Shown here: in pieces, positions 1 to 10,265 of the stretch | Layout: the number at the start of each line of letters is the position of its first letter | Numbering within the stretch: the stretch's first letter is position 1 | Source: Paragyromitra xinjiangensis | Lineage: Eukaryota; Ascomycota; Pezizomycetes; Pezizales; Discinaceae | Direction: 5' to 3' | Assembly (NCBI GenBank): GCA_038503065.1 | Contig: JBCAMK010000017.1 | Location: 744,001 to 808,000, forward strand | Length of the DNA stretch: 64,000 bases | Position numbers and translations under genes: made by a program | The notes under the pieces: model-generated | Seen by the model: the letters and a program-made list of their open reading frames with translations, nothing else | What the model was told of the DNA's origin: nothing | Databases searched by the model: none

Positions 1-1134
1 GGCGGACTCGGATGAGAGCTGCGTGGTGCATTCGTGGAGGTATTGGGAGAGTGAAGTCGAGGTGGACTCGTATGCGGCAAGACGGGCAAAGTATTCACGG
101 GATACATTGATGAATCTGGGTTCAAAGCTGTGAGAGTAGAGTCCGAGACTAGATATCATCCGGATACAAGAAAGGAGGAGGCTAATGTTGATTATCTGGC
201 CCTGGTTCTGACGGTCTTGCTCGAAAAGGGCAAAGATTCCGCGGAGGAATTTAGGTTCAAGGTCGGTATTAGAGGCGATGTGAGTTCGAAATAGGGCGAG
301 TCCGGTAGTCTCTATAGATTTTAAAGTCGACGAAGGGAGAAGATATGAGCGGTCTAGGTAAAGAAAAATTGACCGAATCATGTCCTGTGAACCTGTTAGA
401 ATTAAATCATCCACAAATCAGGTTAAACTTGCCAATTGTTGATTCCACTTTGTCCACGCAGCTTCAATCGCTTTCACCGTCTCCTCCTCGCTCCTGCCAG
501 CCCTTTCGACGATCCCCTCCTTCAATGATCCCCCCACATATTCATCCATCCTCGCCTTTAATTTCTCAAACAACGGCCCCGCCCTCTCGGCACGACAGAT
601 ATTCTCCGTCCCCCGGTACAGCTCCTCCAAGCTCGCCGATATCCTTTCCCCATTGAAGATTGCCGTGAGTGCGGCATTCAATGAAGTCCAAGTGGTATTG
701 AAGTACGCCTCCGGATCACCTTTGGTGGGTTTCCTCAAGTTCTTGACCTGCAGCTTCCTGGTACCTGCATGGGGCTGGAACGGTGGGGGTCTGACAGACT
801 CCCGTTCCTTGCCCTTGAGACTCTTGTTCACAGCGGGTGGCGAGTCGGTGAGGTCAATGACCTTCGCCGACGATCCGAAATTCAGCATTGTCGCTTCCGT
901 CAACGGGGTGAGCGATTTAGCGGGATGGATGGATCCGCCGGCGGAGAACTCGGTGGAGTTTGAGCGGGAGCGTTTCGGCTTGGGGGGTTGTGGGGTGGGG
1001 GAGCGGGTGCTGGATGACGAAACGGCAAAGAGCTGGGGGATTGTGGATTGGTCGGGAGGAGGGGATTGCTGCTTTCTCTTTTTGCTTTGGGAGCTTTGAG
1101 ATTGCGGGTCGAGATCAGACGGCTTCTCCGGCAT
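1..1134 (-). CDS. cul4: Cullin-4 (N-terminal part, truncated by window edge)
   Basis: Scaffold subunit of CRL4 ubiquitin ligases; the N-terminal half binds the DDB1 adaptor and the missing C-terminal half would bind the RING protein. Exon 1 is 1134..429 and exon 2 runs from 392 off the left edge, giving 366 residues so far. Residues 1-120 are low-complexity with basic, NLS-like patches (KKRKQQ, KPKRSRS). From about residue 125 the cullin fold starts: the LEELYRGTENIC segment and, in exon 2, IRSIFLYLDRSYLL followed by TGLALFRTHI match cullin-4 family landmarks. The phase-1 intron 393..428 is only 36 nt, yet it is the only donor/acceptor pair I found that restores the frame. Diverges from prp2. 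Family identification is strong; assignment to CUL4 rather than another cullin rests on these segments and the long N-terminal extension. Confidence 0.88.
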
Positions 1135-1556
1135 CTACCAGTTGGGGGGGAGGGGGGGATGAGATGAGATGAGATGGGGGGGGTGATGATGGATAGGTGG
1201 GGGGGAGAATAGGTGAGCAGGTAGAGGAGGGGAGAGAAGAGATGGAGGGGAGAGGAGAAGAGATAGAGAGAGGAGAGGAGAGGAGAAGAGAGACAGAAGA
1301 GAGACAGAAGACAGACAACAGACAACAGACAGACAACAGATCAACTATCTCGTGATGAATTCCGGAGATAAGACGGGAGATAAAAGAAACACCAAAAGTG
1401 GGACGAGAATCTGATGGAGCAGCAGAAAAGAGATCGGGACTCGACTTCAAAGCGGGAATGTGAGACAGCAGAGAGACAGCAGAGAAGTGAGAGCAACCGC
1501 CAAGCATTCTATTCTCTACTCGACACAGCTCTGCAACCTCTTCTCTCCATCACACA
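1135..1556. promoter_or_regulatory. Bidirectional promoter region, purine-rich microsatellite
   Basis: This 422-bp space separates the divergent start codons of cullin-4 and prp2. From about 1143 to 1335 the plus strand is almost pure purine (GGGGGGGAT, GAGAT, GAGGAGAAGAG and ACAGACA units), i.e. a CT-rich tract as read from the cullin side. CT-rich stretches are common just upstream of fungal transcription starts; that this one drives both genes is inference from position. Confidence 0.5.
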
Positions 1557-4500
1557 ATGGCTGACCTCCGCAACTGGGTATCTGACAATATAATTAAGGT
1601 ATTCCTCTCTCCTCCTCTCCTCCCCTCTCCTCCTCTCCCCCTCCCCCTCCTCCCCCCCCACTGCTAACCCCCTCCCCCCCAGTTCTCCGGCGCCGCAGAC
1701 CCTACCATCGTCGACTTCGTCATAGCCTCCGCCACCTCCGCCAAATCCTCAACCTCCCTCAACGACGCCCTCTCCGCCTTCCTCGATGGCTCCCCCGAAG
1801 ACACCCGTCGCTTCACCTCCGACCTCTACGAGCGCGTCTCGCGAAAGCCCTCGAGCTCCGCCAGAAAGGACAAACCCGTCGAGAAGAAGAAAAAGTACAC
1901 ACTCCTCACCATGGACGACGAAGCCGACGCAGCAATGATGCCACCGCCGGTCACAGCAGCCCGGGAAAAGAGCAGCAAGGAGAAACGGCGAGAATCACGA
2001 AGGGACGAGAAACGTGACCGAGACCCAGAGCGCTCACGGGAGGAAAGGTCCAGCAGAGACCGAAAAGACGAAAAAGACCGACGCTCGAAACGGATCCGTC
2101 GTCGAGACGACGATGAGGACCGCTGGGGCGACGAGGAAGCAGAACCCGAGGACGAAGACCCCCGGGACTCTGACCTCCCCCCTAGCAAACGTGCACGCGT
2201 AGCCTCCGACGAAGACGACGACACCCTCGACGACGAGACCAGAGCCGAACTCAAAGCCGAGCGCGACCGTCTCCGCGATATCCAAGAGCGCGACGAGTTC
2301 GCCAAACGTCTCAAAGAGAAAGACGAAGAAAAGACTAAAAAACTCGTCGAGGACCGCTCCTCCACCAAGGAAGGAAAACTCCTCGCACAACGTCGTGCCC
2401 TCGCCAACGACGCCACCGCACGTAATGCTGCGCTTCCAGACCTCCGTGAACGCTCCCGTCAGGAATACCTCAAGAAGCGCGAACTCGAACGACTCGCGCT
2501 CCTCCGGAAGGAGGTGTCCGAAGAGCAACATGAGTTACGAACGAACCCGGACCTCACCAAGAAAGAGAAGGAGGAGTTTGCGAAAAATAAAGAGATCCTC
2601 CGGCTCGCCGAGGAGCGTCTCCGCGTCGATGACCACCTCGACGGGTACATGATGCCCGAGGACTACATCACCGAGAAGGGCAAAATCGACATGAAAAAGA
2701 AGGAGAAGGCACTTTACGAACGTTACGTCGACCGCGGCGAGGACGGGCAGGAACGCTTCGTCACGGAACAGGAGGAGTGGGAGCAACACCAAGCAGAGAA
2801 AGCCAGTGCCCAAATAAGCCGACCTGAGCGTGCTGACGACGGCGACTACGAGTATGTTTTTGACGACTCACAGCAGCTCAAGTTCATGCTTGATGCTACG
2901 GACTTTGATAAGGATAGTGTATTCACGAGTAGAGAGCAGCAAGCAATGGAGGCACAGCTGCAGGCGGCCGAGAATAAAGCAAAAACAATAGACGAAACAC
3001 GGAAGTCACTACCTATCTACGAGTGGCGCCAGCGCTTCCTAGACGCGGTCGAGCAGTACCAAGTCTTGATTATAGTCGGAGAAACTGGGTCTGGAAAGAC
3101 AACCCAGCTGCCGCAGTATCTACATGAAGCAGGATACACCAAGGGCGGACTAAAGGTAGGTTGCACCCAACCCCGACGAGTAGCAGCCATGTCCGTCGCT
3201 GCTCGAGTAGCAGAAGAAATGGGTGTCAAGGTCGGGAACGAAGTCGGGTACTCGATCCGTTTCGAAGACGCAACGAGTGATAAAACAGTGCTGAAGTACA
3301 TGACCGACGGCATGCTCCTCAGAGAGTTCCTCACAGAACCAGACTTGGGAGGATACTCAGCACTCATGATCGACGAGGCCCACGAGCGTACTCTATCCAC
3401 CGACATCTTATTCGGTCTGGTAAAAGACATTGCCCGTTTCCGCCCCGAACTCAAACTCCTCATCTCCTCCGCCACTATGGACGCTGAGAAGTTCTCCCGA
3501 TACTTCGACGGCGCACCCATCTTCAACATCCCTGGTCGCCGCTATCCCGTCGACGTACACTACACACAGCAGCCCGAAGCAAACTACCTCAACGCAGCCA
3601 TCACGACCATCTTCCAAATCCACACAACCACCCCTCCCAAAGGCGACATCCTCGTCTTCCTCACCGGACAAGACGAAATCGACGCCGCCGAACAAAACCT
3701 CCAAGAAACCTGCCGAAAACTCGGCAACAAAGTCCGCGAAATGATAATCTGCCCCATCTACGCCAACCTCCCCAGCGAAATGCAAGCAAAAATCTTCGAA
3801 CCCACCCCCGAGGGCGCACGAAAAGTAGTCCTCGCAACAAACATCGCAGAAACCTCACTAACAATCGACGGAATCGTCTACGTCATCGACCCAGGCTTCG
3901 TCAAAGAGAACGTCTACAACCCACGCACAGGGATGGAATCACTCGTCGTAACCCCATGTTCCCGCGCAGCCGCAAAGCAGCGAATGGGTCGTGCCGGTCG
4001 TGTTGGCCCCGGCAAGTGTTTCCGTCTCTACACCAAATGGGCGTACCAAAACGAACTCGACGAAAACACAACCCCTGAAATCCAACGTACAAACTTAAAC
4101 TCCGTTGTACTACTACTAAAATCACTCGGCATCAACGACCTGATCGAGTTCGACTTCATGGACCCGCCTCCGGCCGAAACCCTGATCCGCGCCCTCGAAA
4201 ACCTGTATGCGCTTGGCGCACTGAACGATAAAGGCGAGCTTACGAAGATCGGACGACAGATGGCAGAGTTCCCGACTGACCCGATGCTGGCGAAGTCCAT
4301 CCTCGCTGCAGACAAGTACGGCTGTGTCGAAGAAGTACTGAGCATCATCGCGATGCTCGGCGAAGCCAGCAGCTTATTCTACCGACCCAAGGATAAAAAG
4401 TTCCACGCAGACCAGGCACGACAACGGTTCACGAATAAAGCCGGGGGAGACCATCTAACATTGCTCAATATCTGGAACCAATGGGTGGATACAAACTTCT

Positions 4501-5074
4501 CGTACGTATGGGCGAGGGAGAATTTCCTGCAGTTCAGATCGCTGGGTAGAGCGAGGGACGTGAGGGATCAGTTGAGTAGACTGTGTGATCGGGTTGAAGT
4601 AGACGTGAGTAGTTGCGGCGAGAGTAATATCGTACCGATACAAAAGGCGATTACCTCGGGTTTTTTCCCGAACGCGGCGAGGTTGCAGAGAGGGGGGGAT
4701 ACGTATAGGACTGTTAAGAATAGTCAGACGGTCCATGTTCATCCGAGTAGTTGTTTGTTTGAGATTAATCCGAAGTGGTTGATTTACTATGAGCTGGTTT
4801 TGACGAGTAGGTTATCCTCTTACCACATTTCCCTATCCCCATTCTAACGCTTTTGTTCTCCTGGTGTTTATACATTGAACGATACTAACATGTTTATTCA
4901 GGCAAGGAGTTCATGCGTAACGTCATGCCGCTACAACCAGAATGGCTCGTCGAAGTCGCACCACACTACCATAAGAAGAAAGACCTGGAAACACTCGGGA
5001 CGAATAAGAAGATGCCGAAAGGACAAGGTGCAGCAGCTGCGGCGGCGCCGGCTGCGGAGGGAGGGAAGGTGTAA
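1557..5074 (+). CDS. prp2: DEAH-box spliceosomal RNA helicase Prp2/DHX16
   Basis: ATP-dependent helicase that remodels the activated spliceosome before the first splicing step. Exons 1557..1598, 1683..4806 and 4902..5074 encode 1112 residues. The short first exon ([14 protein letters not shown]) joins a conserved N-terminal region, then a charged D/E/R/K stretch (residues ~90-300). The core shows [10 protein letters not shown] (~480), TQPRR, DEAH (~578), SAT (~610) and QRMGRAGR (~780), followed by the winged-helix/ratchet and OB-fold regions. Intron 2 contains GATACTAACA as branch site; its donor GTAGGT joins as S-K-E-F-M, restoring the conserved LTSKEFMRNV segment. The C-terminus ends in a short Ala-rich tail. 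DHX16/Prp2 is preferred over Prp22 or Prp43 because the N-terminus lacks an S1 domain and the C-terminal segment resembles DHX16. Confidence 0.92.
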
Positions 5075-5767
5075 AGCGTATGGTGTAAGCTATGTATTAC
5101 GGGAAGGGTGGAGGGTAAAAGTCGTGTGTATTTTTATTGTATGATGGTTGGAAATACCAAGTTAGGTTGAGTGCTTCTGGCCGTGTGTGTTGGAGGGTCT
5201 ATGATGAGTGGTTTGTGGTGAAGATGGTGCGAGTGGGCAGATTCCTGAGAACGGTATCAATTCTTTGAAGTGTAGGGAGCGGACTTTAGGGTGCGGGAGT
5301 AAACTTGTGTTGAATTTTTTACGTTATACCACGAGAAACACATGTTGTAAAAGCTCGATTGATTGCTTGATTACTTGCTCCCTATACCACGATCTCGTAC
5401 CCACAAAGGTCCACATACTATTCCCATCCCCGAGGCTCCGCCGAGCGCTCGACCACGAGTGCTCTGCTCAAGCCTCTGCCCGAGCCCGAGCTTCACTCCG
5501 AGACCCTCAAACCAAGTCACGGAGTCCGTTTATATTAGGAAGCAATATCCAACAACACAAAGTAAAGTGTATGCGAGTGATAACTCATGTTTCAAATTTC
5601 ACTTCATTTTCCGTCGTGGGAAACAAAAAATATGAAGATACCGTTGAGTCTCTATCGCTAATTCTCTCCTACAAGGCCCTCTGACATCCCTTCGTCTGCT
5701 GGAAACGGGGCGTTTCAGTCAGCTTCTAGAAAGCAAGCTATGAGGCTTTCTCGCCAGCGGTTGATGT

Positions 5768-5882
5768 GTTCGGTCATAGAATGATGAAAATGAGCCATCC
5801 CGTTCGCTCTGGCATATCCAAGCATCTTATCGCCTGGTTAGTACTGCAGTGGGTGACCATGTGGGAATCCCAGGTACTGAAC
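5768..5882 (+). rRNA. 5S ribosomal RNA
   Basis: Dispersed 5S rRNA gene of about 115 nt. The 3' half carries the conserved GCCTGGTTAGTACTGCAGTG and the loop TGGGAATCCCAGGTACTG; the 5' half has GGTCATA, GAAAA and the ATCCCGTTCG segment typical of 5S helix II-III. The ends GTTCGGT (5768) and ACTGAAC (to 5882) pair over 7 bp including one wobble, closing helix I. A T7 run at 5886..5892 is a suitable RNA polymerase III terminator. Several positions differ from the usual fungal sequence (for example CATGTGGG for CACGTGGG), so a mildly mutated copy cannot be excluded, but the intact closing helix argues for a functional gene. Confidence 0.75.
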
Positions 5883-6856
5883 GCATTTTTTTGCTAAATA
5901 GTAAGACGGACTCGGTGGGAGGGCTTGCTAGGGATTTTGAAATACTTCCCAGAGACTTCTCATGTGTTCTTCACTCGCTCGCTCGTTATGTTCATGCGGA
6001 GCTTGCCATATTTTGGCTTCTCTACATAGTTTCCAGTTGACTTGGCCTCGGTTCGTGGCTTTCCCCCGTACTTGCTCTATGTACTTATTCCACATCTAAC
6101 CTAAGCGAGGGGAAATGATATCCTTATTAGAAAATGCTCATGGGGTACTATCAGACCTGTTAGATAAATTGAAGTACGAGCGGCATCGAGCCTTGCGCAT
6201 TACCGAACATTCCTCTAGGGTCATCAGGTATCACTCGGTATTCTTGTTTGCTAAGTTTCCGCCGGAGCCCCGTGTCCGCAAGGGCTCATCTAGCACTAAA
6301 GAAAGTTAATACTATTGGCCCAGATGTACTTGGCACTTGGGGCCTGGCATTTGCTCTTATCTCGTGAGGTCCGCCTGAACATATTATACGCCTACTTACG
6401 ATGCACAGAAACCTTTGGTAGTGTGCTGTACCAGCAAGCCTGATACAGCGGAAGAAGATCTTCTAGCGAATTAATAACATGAACTACACTAGCTAAGGAT
6501 AGCAGTGACGGCAGGGTTTCAAGAGCTCGCCATACTAAGCCCTCACCTCAATCCTGCCCAAAGATCCGTTGACTGGTTTTGTAGGTTGTTTACTAAACCG
6601 CCTTCTCCTAAGACTAGCAGCCGTAGAAACACATCATAAATAACCTGCCCTAACGGGGCTAAAAGAACGAGACCCCATTCCCGCATGGCCGCTGCAGACT
6701 AAAATATTGAGTACGGACTTGTTAATTCCGTGGGATGGAATCGCAGATTCAGTAAGAATTTTTGGTTACTTCTGATCTGGCTGTAAACTTTCCAAATAAT
6801 AGGGCTCCAGGACAGGCTCTCTTTGGCCATTCTTGGGGGTCGACCATCCAATACAC

Positions 6857-6921
6857 CAATATCCAAACATCATATCGCCTAGTACTGTAGGTACTGAACT
6901 CGTGTTTTATATTAAATAGTT
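6857..6921 (+). pseudogene. 5S rRNA pseudocopy with internal deletion
   Basis: The segment ATATCCAAACATCATATCGCC at 6860 matches the middle of the 5S gene at 5768..5882 with few changes, and it then jumps from GTACTG to GTAGGTACTGAAC, missing about 30 nt. The lost stretch lies between two GTACTG repeats present in the intact gene. Homology continues beyond the RNA end (TAAATAGT occurs downstream of both), so this is a duplicated genomic segment rather than a retrocopy. The 5' half is barely recognisable and the terminator T-run is broken. Confidence 0.65.
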
Positions 6922-7591
6922 GGAAGGATGCATGGAGGATAGCCGAACCTTGGTGGTCTTGCCTCAACCCCTTGGGAGCTAAGTGACATCTAATGTGATT
7001 CCCCTTGTAAAAACAGTTCGAATCGATCTCATCCACCAGATCTCGACCAATGGTTTTACTTCAAGAGTACGATATATATGCAGCAGCAGGGGTTTTGTGA
7101 TTTTGTGCTTGTTGGGTATGAGGGTATAAACTCTGGCCCCTTATATGGCGATTAAGCAGCGATTAAAACATTTTTTTATTCCGTTCTTCTGGGCTAGACT
7201 GGTTGGTCTTGGTGAAGCTTGTAGAAGAGCAACGTTTTTTTGCTTTAGACGCAACCAACGCTGGGGACCCTTGGGCCCTGCAATTATTTGTAAAGGAAAG
7301 GCTCATTGGCTCTCCACCCCTGCAGTTCTTGGTAGTTCTCACCTTGCCTAACTGGAAAATAAAGCTCAAAATCCTAAATTTTATATCACGTATTACGGGT
7401 AGGCCGCTCCCTCACTTTTAAGTAACCCAGCTAGAAATACATCCTCTAAAAATAGACCCAAATCCCCAGCAGACTCCCAAGTACTTACTTTCGTGGGTTG
7501 ATCAGTTATTCATCCCAAGAAAGTAAGAGCCACCAAAAAATAATATGCTGGTAGTACATACCCAAAACTCCACCCAAAAAATACAACGCCA

Positions 7592-9065
7592 TCATTCAGG
7601 CTTCGTTCCAATAACATGCACCCTCCTCTCCTTATACCACATAATCACCGTTAAATTCCTTGCAATCAACGCCGTTGGATCTGCCGCCTCCAGCACATCT
7701 AGCACATCTTCCGGTGTCTCTGCATCAAGACATATAACGCATGTCTTGCTTAGCAGCTTCCTGGCCTTTGCAAAATCCAACCAATCCACTCTTTGCTTAA
7801 TCCCCGTGATCTCAATGATCTGCAGATTCTCACCGGCCTGGAAGAGGAAAGACCAAAAATCTTCCCACCATTTTCTAGAAATCCAAGACTGCGTTGCATC
7901 TTTCCCGTGCTCGAACTTTTCGATATCAAGTTTCAGGTAGCGGAGATTCTGCAATCCTATCTTAATCCCTCGAAGCCTCATCGCACTGAAACCACGGATT
8001 TCAAGGAACTTGAGAGACGGTGGCACAATTCTAGTTGATTGAAACTCTCGGACATGGTCCCGTTGACTGGACTCGCAGATCCATGTGGGAAGACCGTCTT
8101 CCTCTAGCGGTATGGGAGACGTAGTAGGATCGCTCGTCTCGATCACAAGACTTTGGAAATGAATCCATTCTTGCAGAGTAGCGAGGGCATACAGTACACA
8201 AACACTGTACGGATTCTGACCTGCTGCCGCCTCTTTTCTATAAATTGCATGGTCAAGCTTTAATTCATCGCAAATAAGCGGACGCCTGAGGACTCCTGCT
8301 ATCTGTGCGATATGACTGACTTGGGAATATCCAAAGGTCAAGCTGATGAGGTTTGGGAATCTATTTGTGAGTAGAAACTCAGCTGAAAGATGATTCAAGC
8401 CGCTGAAATAGAGATGGCGGAGTGGTACTTCTTGAGGCCCATGGTTACGTTGCGAGAGGGAGAAGTTAAATGTCTTGCCAGGTGTGATGTCGACGGCGAG
8501 GGAGCCAAGACGCTTGATCTGGTATCTTTGGATGAACTGAACTAGGTGTTTAGGTTGTATAGGATACTCCCCGAATTGTTCCACTTTTTGGGGGTCATAG
8601 GGATCTATGAAGTATGTGAATATGGATTTCCAACTCTAAGCCAACCCCAAACTCCTCCAGTTAGCCTTGAAACTAAAAATTAGGAAATTATGTAATTTAA
8701 AAGAGGAAACGTACAACCGGAGGTATATTCAGCACAATCTCTTTCCAATGCCTACAAACATGAGCCAGCCTCAACACTGTCCGCATATATGGGCACACTC
8801 TTTCCCTAACTCCATGCTCCATCTTGCCAACTTTTAAAAACACCATAAGCAACAGCTCCACGGGTAATCGCTCGATGTGGCATGTTGTATCTGGAACTAA
8901 GGCCCGTAAACGTGACGAGCGACGCAACGGTGCTCTTCCAGGTATCGGTTTGCTACTTAGTTTGGCTATAGCCTGCGATGGTGGCGGTGGGGTAGCGGGG
9001 GGAGTGATGACGGCATTTTTCAGGGATAAGTTCCTCTTCTTTCGCGGCGGTGGTTTGGCCATCAC
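7592..9065 (-). CDS. F-box protein A
   Basis: Probable substrate receptor of an SCF ubiquitin ligase. Two exons, 9065..8715 and 8635..7592, give 464 residues; the 79-nt intron has donor GTACGT, a GGCTAACTGG branch site and acceptor CTTAG. A basic, Pro-rich N-terminus (RKKR, RRSSRLR) precedes an F-box at about residues 64-113 (HIERLPVELLLMVF ... LAHVCRHWKEIV). The remainder has irregular leucine-rich character (LRHLYFSGLNHL, LKFLEIRGFSAMRL, LRYLKLDIEKF), fitting the LRR-like solenoid of many fungal F-box proteins. It is a clear paralogue of the plus-strand gene at 30407, sharing the F-box, the FLGLNHLSA-type segment and the C-terminal region. Two adjacent start codons (9065, 9062) are possible. 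The substrate is unknown. Confidence 0.82.
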
Positions 9066-10265
9066 TGGAATAATCTGACAGCCGGATTATTGGCGGGATC
9101 TTCAGCAGTGCTGGTTCTAGATATCCAGCCTTACGATAACCCTAACCCATGATCGACTGCATGCCAAGCGGCGGCTCGCTGTCGTCTACCTTGGCGAGGG
9201 AATATTCTGAATACAACGGGGAGGCTTCTTATTTTGTGTATCCATGAAGATATTGGGTGGGGGCCAGAATACCGGGGTTTTTGAGTGGTTGGCCACATGA
9301 TACTTTTTGGGAATTTTCACACTTGCGATGGTGAATGTCAATGATCTGGTTCCATCATAAAATATCAGCCCCCACGGAAGTATATCACCACCCCCAACGA
9401 TTTTCAAGCCAGCTCTGACGACTCTTTCCTAGATAAACCTAAGGATTAGATAGTCAGTTTTCTTTCCCGAGTTAACACATTACGTCAAGTACAAGCGAAT
9501 TCTAGGTACTAGGTAGTCTCCTACTAACATTAACTTCCTATTAATATACAAACGTGATATCCTTGCTATTTGCCAACCTACTCAACCACAAGACCTCGAG
9601 GGCTATTACGCCGTTGAATTACAAGTGACTATCTGGTTTTAAACGTGTTTGATCTGGATAAGTCTATCCATGCCCGAAAGACCTCCTCTCTATAGAAGGG
9701 GAAGATAAAATAGCTAGAAATGAAGTTCAGAAATGAATACAGCTCACTGCTTATTACTACTTTCTTAAAGGGACCTGCAATCATTGCTAACAGCAATGTC
9801 TTTACGGCTGCAGACGGCTGTTTGCCCTGGTTCGAAGATGTGGATACCCATCAAGCATAACAATACACTCAGTTTTTCGTCTTTTACTAGTGTCTGAAGT
9901 CATCATTATGGGGTTCCTTCCGTATTCCCCCAGAATAGCAGCTGTAGTAGCTAAGCCCAAGACTATAAAACCTACAGAATTTCTTGGTTTGACTATCTTA
10001 ATTCTGTCAAGTACGTAATCTCTATCTTTACCGATCAGTGAACACCACTGTTTCCCTCCCACTGGGGGCTCTAAATCTACAAAGTTTTGGCCAGTGACAG
10101 CCTACCAAAGGACTTGCAAACGCCAGATCCCTCTCATCCTTTCTCTCATTCTTCCATAGTTTACCTCTTCTTTTCCCATCCGCTATTTCTCTTCTACATA
10201 CTTGACCTTTTATCATCAACCTCCTACTATTCAGCTCCACATCGTCTATACCATAAAGACCCACA
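9066..10265. promoter_or_regulatory. Divergent promoter region F-box A / nsp1
   Basis: 1.2 kb between divergent start codons. A telomere-like box CCCTAACCC lies at 9140..9148, 75 bp upstream of F-box A; the last 150 bp before nsp1 are CT-rich (10130..10250). No gene or RNA recognised here. Confidence 0.4.

Larger units (their letters stand above)
5075..7591. other. Gene-poor spacer with 5S rRNA gene and pseudocopy
   Basis: Convergent 3' spacer between prp2 and the minus-strand F-box gene. It holds the 5S rRNA gene and 5S pseudocopy listed separately and two copies of the bipartite CGAGTGAT motif (5574 and 6220). The rest is moderately AT-rich; the short open frames here show no recognisable domain or convincing splice structure. 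Confidence 0.6.

Noticed and set aside
653..1099. Plus-strand 148-codon frame antisense to cullin-4
   Set aside because: It overlaps the conserved cullin N-terminus on the other strand, has no domain, and is a shadow of the real gene.
7145..7421. Overlapping short frames before F-box A
   Set aside because: No domain, no splice support, and both strands are open over the same bases.
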